64,000 bases of DNA from Lingula anatina. Its lineage: Eukaryota; Brachiopoda; Lingulata; Lingulida; Lingulidae. The translations under genes were made by a program, and so were the position numbers. The notes beneath the pieces were generated by a model. The model did no database searches, was not told the origin of the DNA, and saw only the letters and a list, made by a program, of their open reading frames with translations. This document shows positions 13,551 to 26,970 of this stretch, one piece after another (positions within the stretch are counted from its first letter, which is position 1; each line of letters starts with the position of its first letter). The stretch spans positions 124,001-188,000 of the forward strand of contig NW_019775430.1 in the NCBI RefSeq assembly GCF_001039355.2, in the 5' to 3' direction.

Positions 13551-15104
13551 TGATAGAAGAGATTAAAAGGAACTAGAAAAAAATTTAGAGAGAGTAGACT
13601 TCTGCCTAGACAGCTCAATTCTCATTATTACTTATAATAATAATAATTACAGGATCGCCGTCAAAATCTAGTCGATTCTAAGCGAGCCCGTTTCTGGCCT
13701 ATCCTGAAAAATTCTATCAAAATCTGTCCATTTTTTTTTGAGTAAGAATGTTAATTACAAACCAACAAAGGTTCAACTTACTCCTTAATAGAGTTAAGAA
13801 GTGTATAATGCAGACACAGTTGATGAGGAACCAAGTATTATTCGGACTTACTTTACTTAAGGTCTAATTTTCTAAAACTTTTTGAACAGTTTGAGGTTTT
13901 GGGCATTTACATATGTCCCTATATGTTCTCCCCAGAGTTGTTTGTGACAGCCTTGGTTTTTCAAGGAAATTATTTTCTTATAAATGAATAAATGATATGC
14001 TGCATTCTCTTAGTGTTTTGTTCTACTAGCAGGAACGCATGTATACTTCTGAAAGAGGTCAAAAGAATGGGGTTTTGAAAGGAAAAGAAATTATATAAAA
14101 TTTGAATAAATTACTATGCATGATGTAAGGTAGATGTTTTATTTTCACATCCAGTGCTCTAATGCAGCTGCTTCTCTTACGGAAATTTTGACTGACCATC
14201 TATCTCATACATGTATGTACGTCATCTGAGTTTCACTTTACAATACAGTATTCTGTTTATATCATTATTCAGACTCCTGTTTAAGGGAGGGTGGTGGAGA
14301 TAGCTGCTAATGCATCATTCAATAAGCAATTAGTATTGCAAAACAAATTCTTATAATGTCCTGAACGGGTAGAGATTTTGATAGGTGTACCATAGGTATG
14401 ATGTTTTTACACTATTTTTCGTTGTATTTCGGGTATTTTCCTTTTCCTCTGGAGTCTAACTTATGGTTTCTTTTAATTAGTTATTGGTAAAATTGGCATA
14501 AATAAAACCATTACAACAGACCAATAATTCATAAAGTCGCCGTTCAACTTTTAGAAGTTCACGCTGAGCATAAGAACGTTGACTTTTTGCTAGGATAGAA
14601 GATAAGTTTCAATATTTAGGTCCTAGCTTTTTGACAGGCCCCTGAACTTTATAGTTCAACCGTTTTCTGTTAAAATCGTTATATGAACGACCCGTCGCGC
14701 TGAAATATCTGCGTTAGCGGGAAAGGCGGGATATTTGTATCTAAATCAAATAATTTAATCAATAAATTGCACAACGGTGCTACATATGAAAAAATATGCC
14801 AATCATATAGGTAACTGTAAAAGACCTGCGGCCATGACGCATTTAGGAATTTCTCTAAATCTACAGAATATTTTTGCTTGGTGAACATTACGATTACAAT
14901 ATTTTCTGTGGCTGAAACAGCGACGTATTGATTCTCACTATTGGCAGCCTCTTGCTTTCGGCATTGTGGAAGCCTGAAGGTTATTCAAAGTGTGCAAAGG
15001 AGTAGAAGGAAGCACACCGCCCGCGGGGACGGACCGGCTGACGGACGAATGGATCCTCGGATGATTTCCGAATTTTGGTTCGGGGTTTTTGACGTGCAAG
15101 TACA
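13551..15104. other. Kinesin 3' UTR and intergenic region
   Basis: There is no recognisable coding sequence. A locally GC-rich patch at about 15010-15060, just before the first exon of the next gene, stands out from the AT-rich surroundings and may be its promoter or 5' UTR. Confidence 0.5.
13987..13992 (+). terminator. Candidate polyadenylation signal of the kinesin gene
   Basis: An AATAAA hexamer lies about 440 nt after the TAG stop at 13550. Another occurs near 14105, so the true site is uncertain. Confidence 0.4.
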
Positions 15105-16501
15105 ATGAAGCTCATCCTAGGTGAGAGGTTATGAAAATTGTGTCACTGCATTTTTGTGTTATAGTTGGACGAATAACAAGTTATCTGTTTTAGGGCAATT
15201 TTACTCCGTCCCGAATGGCAATGTTTTCTGTGTGCTTTCACCAAATCTGGCCGCGTATGTAAACTTAGAAATATGGATTAGGAAACTATGTAAACCATGC
15301 TTTTTTAAGTGAGCCAGTGTCTCGAAATACCCCCCAAAAATTGATAGTGCTCATAATTGATCGCGACCCATTTCAGACTTGTATTGGCCCCAGTAGGCCT
15401 ACTTTACGAAGTATGCTACGTTTATCCAAGAACTGAGGAAATAGGAAAATGGTAGAAGCCTAGAAAAAAACATATATATGCTTTTTTATAGACCGGACGG
15501 CTTAGCCGAGAGTTTGCACTTTTAGACAGGGCTGTGCGTGTTATTTTCACACATACCTATATACATGTACACCTTATCGTTATCGATCCCCTTGTAACTG
15601 GCGATCGCATTGATTAGGTATTGTTGATTAGCAGAGCGTATTGATTGCGAGTTTTGTAGTGTAACGGTGTAGTGACTTGCTTTTACCAGCCGAGTTAAAG
15701 GTGGGGCTTTAACAATGGAAAACTTGCAGCCCGAAAGTAACACTAATAGTGTACGTCTTTGTCTTGTTCTTTTGGACGTCCATTGTTTGTGGGGAAGCGC
15801 TAGAAAGCGAGTTATGCAAAGTAAAGATTTAAGTAAAGAAACATTTTAATGTCTTTGTTATCGTTTTGCTTACTAAATAAATATCACGTTGGCAAACTTC
15901 TACGATGAAAATAAAAAACGACAACAACCAAAGCGACGTTTTTGCAACACCCGGTCTATGTACTAAAATGCTAATACGAACGTCCATTATTTTTTCAAAA
16001 TGATTCATATGGATGTAAGATAAATGAAATATATGACGCAAGAAACTAATATTTCAATATCTGCAAATTACAAAATTGTCATACATTTTAAAAGATAAGC
16101 TAGGGTAAATATTGAGGTGTTATTTATTCAGTGGGCCTGGACGGAGCAGGAAAGACGGCCATCTTGTACACCTTGAAGTGGAATTTTCCTCTCACCACTG
16201 GACTTACATCCACGCTAGGTAAGCAATGTTTATCTGTTATTTGCGTTCATTATACTTTTGATAATTTTATTAATTTTGCCTATTTTATCCACTGGAATGG
16301 TTGTATAAAAATTTTATGTAAAAACAAGTAAAAAGCAAAATACATGCGTTACCAATGGCAAAGTAGGTGCATTGCGCTTTTATTCCGTAGGATATAATGT
16401 CGAAGAAGTCTCATTCAACGGCATAGCCTTTGAAATGTGGGATCTCGGCGGCGAACACCAAACAAGAGCAATATGGAGGCAATACTTTAAGGATACGCAG
16501 G

Positions 16502-16541
<40 letters not shown>

Positions 16542-17631
16542 GATGGGTTGGAGAGAGAATGTATGTTTGATAGAAACAGGGCAAGTGTGGGAGAGTGATT
16601 AACGGGTGGTCTTTTTTTAAAACGGATAAAATTAATTTTAATACAGTAAAAGTGGACGTCTCCCTTTTTTTACAAAGATGCTTGCTGGTATTCGTTTTCC
16701 AATCTCGATATTTGCTTGCTTATAGATAAGGGGATATATGTGGAAAATTAACTAGACAGCAAAGCTGGGAAATTTACAAACACGTAACTGCATATGTGGA
16801 AAATAAAAAATGGACAAACTGACCCACGTCGGCTTTAATCCTCAGGCTAGGCTTTTTACGCATTAACAGAAATCGCCAAAATGGCAAAATTGATGAATTT
16901 AATTATTCATGCATATTTTTTATTTCAGGGAATAATCTTCGTGGTCGATTCTAGCTGCAGAGAACGTTTCAGTGAAGCAAAGGAAGAGATAGAACGACTG
17001 GTAGCAAACAAACACAGTTTAGCAATGGAAACAATTAGAAATATATTTACTTAAAATTCTACACGCAGTACCGTACATCAGGTTTACTCTTAGCAGCTTT
17101 TCGTTCTGTTTTACACCTAGGGCAAATAGACTATGCAATAAAAAAACTCACAATATTTTATCATGATTTTGTTCACTCCAGATGAAGTACGAAGCTCTTC
17201 AGGCCCTGCCCTTGTGTACAATGGCACACAAACAGGACCTCCCCGGGGCTCTATCCCCTGAGGAAGTGACGCAGCTACTCTCTCTCACAGACATCAGGGA
17301 TAGGAAGGTAAAACTGCCTGCAAACAGCCATTGTACACTTTAGCGAGAATTCCCTGCAGAGTTGGGCCGACCCAGTAAGATGCGCGAATCTGAATGAGGT
17401 CTAATATAGGCAAGCGTTATAGTGTGGGTTTGGGGGCAATGGGCGAAAACATGTGGGCGTAAACAGAAACAGAAAAGACTTCTGCAGAAAAACTTGTGTC
17501 CGCCAAGCACAGGTCAATATTTCAAGTTTTTTCCTCTCTTCTTTCAGTGGACGGCCATTCCTTCAAGCGTAACGGCGTCAGGAAGCACCGGACTTCAAGA
17601 AGCTCTGCAATGGTTTTCTGCTCTGTCGTGA
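15105..17631 (+). CDS. Arf-like (ARL) small GTPase with degenerate G motifs
   Basis: Exons 15105-15120, 16132-16218, 16391-16500, 16929-17000, 17182-17307 and 17548-17631 total 495 nt, encoding 164 residues. G1 is GLDGAGKT and G3 is WDLGGEHQTRAIWRQYF, matching the Arf pattern WDxGGQ..R..W..YF. The interswitch LGYNVEEV and a C-terminal helix (GLQEALQWF) also fit Arf/ARL proteins, which switch between GDP and GTP at membranes or along cilia and microtubules. Three features are odd. The catalytic Gln after DxGG is Glu, the G4 motif NKxD reads HKQD, and the G5 Cys-Ala-Thr is replaced by Val-Thr-Ala. The ATG sits directly before strand beta-1, so the N-terminal amphipathic helix and myristoylated Gly2 of Arfs are missing. 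An in-frame TGA lies 12 nt upstream of this ATG, but an AG at 15100-15101 could act as an acceptor for an unseen upstream exon. Confidence 0.85.
16501..16540. repeat. (GA)n microsatellite abutting a splice donor
   Basis: The donor of ARL exon 3 (gtagga at 16501) runs directly into about 17 GA units. Confidence 0.85.
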
Positions 17632-20369
17632 CCTGCTGGTCGCACAACCTACTCATGAAAATGTCTGTACATGTAGCTTGACACTTACAAAGATCACATA
17701 AAATTTGAGTTTGTGTTGGTGGTTTATGTATAAACACGCATAAAATAAGCGTGCTTGTGAATGTACAGGGGGACTTTTCAGTGTTTAGCGTACAACGTAA
17801 CGAGCATAAAAAAGTTTGCGTTTATGTATATGCCAGGTTGGTACGTAAAAACGGGAGTTTTTCTGTATCATGAGGGTAGTTTGCTTCCTCTAGCACGGCA
17901 AATTGAAAAAAATGCATCCTTCCTAGACTTAGCAGATGTATATTATATGTGCGACTTTAAAGAGTACAGTATGCCATTAATGAATACGTCCTGAATGACA
18001 TTGTAAGCCTATCTAACTGCGGTAATATAATTTAAGTTTTTGATCTATTTTCTGAATGTTAAATGATTGTACTATTGCTTCCATAGTAGTTGGATTTGTT
18101 TTTATATGCAATGAGTCAAAGTTGAGATTTTACGTTCACCGCAAGCGCAATCGGAGTTTTGTCAAGAAGAATTTTTATTTGACTAAGTGTGTCTGTGATC
18201 CATTAAAACTAAACACAAAAATGCCGCCACCCAATGTCAGCATGGAATTATGTTGCAAGGCCAGGGTTCAGCAAAGCAGGTGATGGCTATATGGACAGAA
18301 ACGATGTGTCTGTACATAAAAAATATAATATTGGAGGTAGAAAATAGAACCTAAGTTTCTAAATATGCCGCAAATTATTCAGATCTATTTATCTAGTGCA
18401 AAGCAAATATTGCTCTTGTTGCAGTATATGATGCAAATAAACGTGTTTATCGACAACCTGGTGTTTTAAATTGATAGTGTTATTATGTTTTTGACATTTT
18501 AAACTTTCAAATTACGTTAAATAGTGTATTTTAAATTAATATTACGTCTTATATCTTCAAATGATTCTCACAGCAAACGAGAAGGAAGCCGAGTTACCAG
18601 CCACGTGACAAGTCACGTTTAATTTACGCAAGAGTAAAGAAGGCAGGGAGATATGGCAAAGAAAATGGTGTAAAACTGTGAACGCAAATGGTGCAGGTTT
18701 TTGATAAAGTGGATCTACATAGCTATAAGAAGAAAAACAAATTACCATATGAATATTTCATCAAACGTATCTCTAGTTTCATCACATTCTACCCCCCTCA
18801 CCTGCAATTTCCTTATCAAATCGTGCGTTTTGAGATTATGGCGCCTTCGTAAGTTGTGTAAATTTACGTATATTATACATGTATGAAGTTGTACTTCTTT
18901 TGTCATATCAAACCACATATCCACTTCGATAACTAAACATTGCTGTTCGGCGCTTTGTCCCATCCTCTCTAACTTTCATACCAATCGATAGTCCGAACAG
19001 AAAGTACTCCAGACTATTTTCTGTGTCTGTGGATTTCTGAAATAAGGATTGATAATCCTGCTAAATTATGAATAATGGCATTATCAAATACATCCGAATT
19101 AGAATAGCATAACGGCATTTTTAATCAAGCGTGGTGTTCAAATGACACTAACGAGCTTTAGTCTATTTGTGAGTGCGTTCGTAACCTGTAGTTTTTAAAA
19201 GGATTACTTTAATTTTTCATATGTTTTGAACGTTTGTGACACTGCGCGAGTTTCATGGACAAAAATATTCGTAAATATACTGACATCGTTTAAACAAAAG
19301 CAGATAAATGTATGAATGCCCAATATATGAAGGACGAAAGCTAACACTGCCAGAATTTTTCCTTGCAAGTATAAGCCAATAAATGAATTTAATATACGAA
19401 GAAGACGCGAGGCTTCTGACGACAGGTGCGTTATCAGCGCACAAGGTGAAAATCTAGGTAAAAGCCAAATAAAATGTTATCACTCTTTTCAATTGGTCAA
19501 AAATGACTTTTGGGCAAATGAACGATAATTTAAACCCGTTGTTTCACCTCAGTATCCCTTTAATGATATAGTAGATAAAAGGTAAAACAGATTAGAAAAA
19601 CGAACTAGTTAGCTTTTTATTTTGTTACCCATTTTCCACTCGCTGCAACCAAATGCATTTTCCTTATCCTCTGAATTGCATTCTGATCATGTTAGATATA
19701 TTGAAGATGGAAGTGATCGTTGCATTTAATTAGCGATCGCATCAGCGGGTGATAAACTCATATATACAAAGAAATCGTGAGATGAGTCTCAGCACAGAAT
19801 CTGTATTTGAACCAAACTCATTCATAGACACCTCCCCCCCCCTCCACACACACACACACACACACACTCTCATTCCATGTTCACAGTGACACTATTTTAT
19901 TCCATACCAAACTGTGGTTAAGACATGCACGTGGTTTTCAAATAAGGGCGGCGTTAACTTTTAAGCAATTTTGTCAATGCACAAACTTGTGGTTTGCAAA
20001 AATTCATTCCACGAATCACCTTGGCAACTTCTTATTTACAATTTTGAATTTGAACCTCAACAGAGAAAGAAACTGACACATTCTGTATTAATAATAATTT
20101 TATTTTCAAAAAATGGTTACAAAATCCCTCTTCAGTAACATCCTTGATAAGATACACAATGAAACCACGTGGAATGCTGTGGTACAAATGACAGTAAACA
20201 ATGAATCAAATGTAAGACAAAATACTAGTAGTATACATGTGCTAGCAGGTATAAAGTTCAGGGCAAAACACTTTGGAGTTTCGGAGGTCACTGGAAACTC
20301 ACATCTCTATAATCAGCAATATTACTGTCTGTCATTTCTAAGACCTCTGAAACCCAGGGTGTGCTTTGA
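17632..20369. other. ARL 3' region and intergenic sequence
   Basis: Short open frames exist but none shows a recognisable domain, codon bias or flanking splice sites that I would trust. A (CA)n tract lies at about 19845-19866. Confidence 0.5.
18436..18441 (+). terminator. Candidate polyadenylation signal of the ARL gene
   Basis: An AATAAA hexamer lies about 800 nt downstream of the ARL stop codon at 17631. It is the first clear plus-strand hexamer I find there. Confidence 0.3.
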
Positions 20370-20533
20370 CCCCGGTTTCACAAAAAAACTTAAGTCAGGT
20401 TCCCTGGCTAAGAACTTAATTACCAAGGTTACATAATCACATCTTTCCCTATCAGGAGCAGTGTAACAGCACTGTCATGGAAATCCTAGTCAACTAAGCC
20501 AGGGAACTGACTTACGTTTTTGTGAAACTGGGG
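20370..20533. mobile_element. MITE-like element with CCCC(G/A)GTTTCACAAAA inverted ends
   Basis: The left end ccccggtttcacaaaaa is followed by cttaagtcaggttccctggc. The right end, read on the opposite strand, is ccccagtttcacaaaaa followed by cgtaagtcagttccctggc. These are inverted repeats of about 40 bp around a short non-coding centre, about 164 bp in total, consistent with a non-autonomous DNA transposon. Confidence 0.75.
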
Positions 20534-22060
20534 CCTGGTTTAAAACTTAAGCTGTAAATATGCTTGGTTATACTAAATGAAACTATACTAGCTGTCAAGT
20601 TGACAAAATATTGTTTTTTTTTTGTCTGGAAAATAAAAAGCAAACAACTGTCTTGAAATTGCTTTGCTTCAAATCCATACTTATATTTAAAATCTGCTGA
20701 ATGACAGAAAATCTTTATTCACTGTTTTTCCTGTTGTACTTCTTATCCACATTAGAGGCAAAAAATTAGAAACTTGAGTGCCAATAATCCACTCTTCCTA
20801 GTCCACTGTTCGAAATTAAATATTTGTCCAGCAATAATATTAAACAGGTACAATGTAATACTGATAATAAATTCTTCTTTAGGATGAAAAAAAATCTTTT
20901 TTTATCTTATGTGCTATGAAAATGCACTGTAAATATATACATATATCAAATTCTATTATCAATATTGGTAGACCCTTCGGGATTTCTCAAGGGGAGGGGC
21001 AAATTCTGACTCAGTTTGTTTTCACATGGTGAAAACATTTTAGAGAGAGAGATGCATCATATCCCCCTCTCCCCTCCCCCTTAGCTACCTAAATTAAGTA
21101 AAAATAACTGCTTTCAAATTGTTGCAAGAGCAAAATATATAGCTTTAAAAGATTCCTTGTTCATGTACATAAATGTGTAAATAATTTGTGACTAATAATA
21201 ATTTATCTCAATATGAAATATTATCAACTATCCACTATCATACAAAGTACTGCATGATGCAACTCCATATCAAAATATGTCACCCATCAAGGAAACAATT
21301 TCTCAGCACAGTCAAAATGCATCAATTGGTTTGCTTCCCAAACTAAAATCTGTGACATTTAAATGTGGTATTGTTGTTCTAAAAATCCTCTTTGATTTAT
21401 TGAAATGACCCCTACTAAGACTGCAAGGAGATATTTGTATCTATGTTTTAAACTTAGTTGTGTGTTAGGTGATACAATTATTATGCATTTATATATTTAT
21501 AATAAATCTTGTATTGTTGCTTTTTTCTCTCAAAGATGTTTTTAAAAAACTGGATTTAAACTGTCATTTTCAATTTTGCTGAAGGTCAAACATGGACAAA
21601 ACCCATAGATATAAAAAATAGCCCTAAATGAGCCCTGAAACACTTATCTAGTACGTATATATATATAAGCTACCTACACACATACATTATTCTATTATTT
21701 TGTTCAGAATATCAGCTTCTAGCAGTTGTTATACATCAAAAAATTGCATGGATATGAAATATTCCCAAATATTTACACATGAGCCTTGACAACAATAAGT
21801 ATGAAGAATGAATGACTATTCGCACTCAGTATTACAAAGTCAGCAAAACCTAGGGGACACCTCCCATTAATTTTACCCTATATCATTTTAATTAAGTCTC
21901 TTTTCACATAGTGCAGTACATTTGTCTCTATCACATTGTTTTAAAGAATTTGTCCAATCCGTGCTCAAGATGGTCACTTATGCTGACAATTTACGATCAG
22001 TCCAAACACTGTGTAGCAAACCTGCATAAGGGAGCAGCACTCCCTCTCCCCTTTGGGACC

Positions 22061-22293
22061 ATTCCCACAGATATTTGGATTGATCTATCTCCCTGGGGAG
22101 ACTGACTAAATTGCTATCAAACTAACTGGCTTAAACATCTGTAAAACCTAGTAAAACTGTTAGGGGGTAATTATATTTAACCTTAGCTGATTTGGTGGCT
22201 TGACAGACATTTAAGCCTCCAGAGTTGATAGCAATTTAGCGTAAACCCAAAGGGAGTTAGATCGATCCAGATGGATCGATCTAAGTATGGGAA
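22061..22293. mobile_element. MITE family 'ATTCCCA', diverged copy
   Basis: It shares the ends (attcccacaga, tatgggaac), the internal ggatcgatct near both ends and the central gttagggggtaatta with the copies at 24858 and 25622. It is clearly more diverged than those two. Confidence 0.65.
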
Positions 22294-22569
22294 CCTAGTC
22301 TTAGTGTAATTAGAACCTGTCAAATGTTACAATAAAGACAAGCATACTGCACAATGTACATTATGTAAGTTTGGGTCACACAACTAAAATAAATAGATAT
22401 GAGCCCATTTCAGGTTATTTTACATTTGAGCAAATAACTAATGATCTTCAGAGAAGCTGAATATAAATTAGCTGCATATAATTGAATAAAAATCCTTTTC
22501 TCTTTCTCTGTCCAAAGTATCTGTAGTCTTAAGTGAAAATATTGTATGCAAACATGCAAGCATGTACAG

Positions 22570-22880
22570 TTTCATGATCTATCATTATGCCATGACAAAA
22601 TGGAGGATCCTCCTTGCATTCAGCAGTGGACAGATTTTCAATTAATTCTTCCATTTCATGAACTATCATGATGTCCATGACAAAATGGAGGATGCTGCAT
22701 GAACCCAGCAGTGTAAAGATGTATAATCCTTCAGTTTCATGAACTATCATGATGTCCATGGAAAATTGGAGGATGCTGAATGAACCCAGTAGTTGAAAGA
22801 TTTACAATTCTTCAGTTTCATGAACTATCATGATGTCCATGACCAAATGGCAGATGCTGCTAAGCAACTAACTAATAGAA
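22570..22880. repeat. Four tandem copies of an 81-84 bp unit spanning the Ly6 stop codon
   Basis: The block tttcatgaactatcatgatg starts near 22570, 22654, 22735 and 22816, giving spacings of 84, 81 and 81 bp, all multiples of three. The unit nearest the gene contains the last codons and TGA of the Ly6-like protein (stop 22828-22830). The other three lie in its presumed 3' UTR. Confidence 0.85.
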
Positions 22881-25800
22881 GCCAAAGGGTTGCAGCACTG
22901 GTGGCTTGGTTAATGTTTACAGCACCATTGCATAGGTCAGCCGTACATGTACATATGGTGCCTTTGATATCCTCCACGGTCGCAAATAACTGAAAACTGG
23001 TCATTAACAGCTTTGTTCGCTGGCTGGTGTCATTCTTCATTAAAATGTGACACTTCTGAGATGTGGTTGTGGACGATGATCCGTCACTCTTTTCTTCTGT
23101 TTCAGAGGCACAGTCACGCACCAAGGTGTCTACTATTACTTTCTCTTGATCCTGAACCGAGAGAAAAAATTTCATGAATATACATTACTTCTGACCGAAA
23201 TTACATTTTTCATGGGAACACATCCCCTCTTCCCTATAGTATCAACTAATTGTTAAGTGATAATGCATTGACAAGAAAATGCCCCTTTTCTTAACAAAAT
23301 CAAGCTGGATGATAATAAATATCTGGGTCATGCACGAGAGCCTACGAAATCTCTATTCCAAACACTGCAATTAACTGGCTGTGGAATAGGTGGACAACAT
23401 AAGAGGGGATTGTACTGTAATTGAGTGAGCACCAGCTCTACACTTAATGACAACAAGCTTGATGTTGGGCAAATAAAATTAGACAAAGATCTTCAGTTAG
23501 CGATTTTCTTACTTGTGTTTATGACGGTCTGAGAGCACAACTGTTTTTGCCAATGCAAGTGTATAGTATTTGTAGTGAAAGCTTAAATAACTTCATGATG
23601 AAAAAATCTGAACAGAGCACAACTTCAATCTATGGTATTTATTCATAAACTTCAAATGCTTCAAAAACTTCATTTTCATTATTTATCATTTTTATTCCAA
23701 AAAAAATTTATTTCCTGATAAAATCTCTGCTCATTATTTACAAAATATATATATATTCTTTTATAAGTGCAACAACTGATATATTGTATTGCACATATAT
23801 AAAAATTTCACTATTCTTCAAATGCATTAAGCTGATAATGCAAAGAAGCTTGATAAGTAAACAAAACCTTTTACTCACATAAGTACTCATACGCAGACTG
23901 ACTGTTGCTTGGGTCTTGTAGCAGCCAAATGGGCAGTGTTCTGTATTCCGCGACTTTCCGTCTTGACAGTCTGCATCTACTCGAAGCAGGCGACCCAGGG
24001 TCTGGTCAACAAATTCACTGTTAGTGGGCGAGTAATATCTCGATGACTTGCACTTGTAGCACTCAGGGGTTACAGCAGCTGTTAAAGAATATAATTAACT
24101 ACTTTTGTTTCTTTTTGTATTTTAATGATTAAAATAGAATGCTCAGGCCCCATTCAGAATAGGGGACTAACTAGTCGGAGGGTGAAATATGGCCAACCCA
24201 CTTGAATACTTCCTCACAGGATATCTATTCAGTGTCTACTACCGGTTTAGACGGCAAGCTTTGTAGTGGGTTGCTAGATTTGACCCTCATACTAGCTAGC
24301 AACCTATTCTGCATGGGGCCTCAGACTGCAAGGGTGATTTCACAAAATTGACTCTTTGAGACATGTCACTGACAAACACATTTGTGTAATATTTGCATAA
24401 CAGTTTTATACCACTTTCAATTACTGTTTATTTCTCTCCACTATAGTATAATATAAAATAATAGCAAACAAAATGGGACAAGACAGAATTGTGCAAATAT
24501 TACACAAAATGTGCGCGCCACTAAAATACATGAGACTCAGAGAGTAATTTTTTGTGAAATAACCTACATTAAAATTTAATTGTACTATGCTCACTCTGGT
24601 CTAATTAGTTCTAGCCAAATGCTTAATTCTCAATGCCTTTTACCATGGAGCTTACATATTAATCTTCCTATTGTAGTGGTATATTTTGAGAGAATGACAA
24701 CTTAGGTGCCCTGCTATTATCTAGAGAATCAACTAAATTTTCGTCTTATTATTCTGACCAAATTTTCTTGTAAAATTCTTGTGAAATGGACCCTGGAGTC
24801 ACAGAAGATGGTGCACCTAAATATCACTATAGCATGACAACAATACACTTTGAGCGTATTCCCAGACATTTAGATCGATCTATCCCCCGTGGGGAGTCTC
24901 ACTAGATTACTGTCAGATAATCCAGCTTAAATGTCCGTCCCGCCTACTACAAGCTGTAAGGGGGTAATTAACTTTCGTGCCCGCTCGGCTGACAGCTATT
25001 TAGCGTGAACCCCCAGGGACTTAGGTCAATCTAGTTTGGATCGATCTAATCTCTGGGAATCGGGTCTTAGTCTGTATTTTTCCAAACATATTTGATTTAC
25101 TAGATAGATAGCACAGCATGGCATCTGAAATGGACACTCACTGTACGCCAAAACTCAGTTTGTGCCTACAAAGCTAAACTCATCTTGTACCACAAAGATG
25201 ATTAATAACCAAATCAGAATAGTAATTAAATAACCATTAAATTTTAGACAAAAAATAATTTGAACACCCTTTAATGAATATTTTACAAGCCTAACTGGGC
25301 TTAGTAGGGTTACTTGACAAAAGTCACAGACCTGTATTTGTGCTTCATTCAGGATGACTAGGCAACAATAGCTATCAAAACACATACCATGATGTTATGA
25401 TAAGAAAAGGACAGGTCAATTCAGGTTTCCCTTTCAACTCTTCTCTTAGTGCCAATAAAGAAAAATCCTCATCACCCAGTGATCAAGGTATTTTCGATTT
25501 TCCAAATATTCTCTCTGTCATTTTGATAGGATATCTGCACTGACTACATGCCACTCTTTATCTGTGGCCACTTTTTGGCCATTCAAAAATTTCCCCTTGT
25601 CTCAGACTACTGATAGGGCGTATTCCCAGAGCTTTTAGATCGATCTATCCCCTGGGGAGTCTCACTAGATTACTGTCAGATAATCCGGCTTAAATGTCCG
25701 TCCTGCCTACTACAAGCTGTAAGGGGGTAATTAACTTTCGTGCCCGCTTGGCTGACAGCTATTTAGCGTGAACCGCCAGGGATTTAGGTCGATCTAAAGT

Positions 25801-26923
25801 AGATCGATCTAATCTCTGGGAATGGGGTCATAGTGACTAGAAAATCTCTGCCCAACACTTACTTCAGCAAACCTATAATATTCAGAGCAATCCCCCTCCC
25901 CACCCCCAATAATATTTTTAACCCAGGGCGCCTAAGATAGAAATATTGTCCAGTGCTGTCAAACACTAAGTATATTGATTCTCCTTCTTATGAAGTTGTA
26001 GGGACTACTTCACATAAGAACTGTATGTAGTCCAAATTTGGTCAAAGCTACGGATGCTAAAATGTTAGAGAGACGAGTCACATTTCACAGAAAATCTTAA
26101 AGGCCAGTTACCCTTTTTTTTTTTGTTCAAAAATAAAAACATACCTTTAAACAAACTATTACTACCTTGACAAAAACTTTTTTAGGTGAATCAACTACAT
26201 TCGTTTATATATATCTCATAGTTAATTTAGCACAGTAAGATGTGTTTAACAGATAGTCTTTATAATAAGCCCAAATAGTTACGACATTTTGTGCAACAGA
26301 CAACTCAGTGTAAATGGAGCCTTTGTGTTACATAACAGTCCAGTTCCGACCTTTTGAAGTTCCAGGTATGAAAACTGCCATTGTTGTTGGCAGGTGGGAG
26401 ATGACCACAACACATTAATTATGTCACTGAGACGGGCATTTTTGCAGAGCCACATCCATCAGATATGTGACAATGTGACCCTGAACTTACTCTTGCCTTA
26501 TGCTAATTTTTCTTTCTTTCTTTCTCCAAATGCTAAATTCTTTCTCCGATTTGGTAAAAGTAAATGCAAAACACCTTATGTTTTTCAAAAAAATTCTCCC
26601 CAACTCAGTTCTAATTTTCGATTTTGCTGAATTTGTTTAGTCAAAATAAGTCCTACCAAACTTGCACAACTGCAGAATCACACTTGAGCCTCTGACAAAC
26701 ACGTATTTCTATACTCATCCCTGTGGTGATTTATTTTGACCGAGGTAATGCAAAGTAATGTCACTGTTTTTTTCTGCTTATCTATAATGGACTTAACAAA
26801 AATAACTGACTTGGCTACAAGAATAAATTGCTAAAAGACCCATTTGTACCCATATGGCACACGAACTCACGAACACAGCAAAACATCAATATCACTTGGC
26901 CAAATCATAGAAGTACTTCTGTG

Positions 26924-26970
<47 letters not shown>

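Noticed and set aside
17761..17994. 77-residue plus-strand frame after the ARL gene
   Set aside because: No recognisable domain and no conserved junctions; it lies in the presumed 3' UTR.
22529..22759. Minus-strand frame with repeated MDIMIVHE
   Set aside because: It is a translation of the 81-bp tandem repeat, downstream of the Ly6 stop codon.
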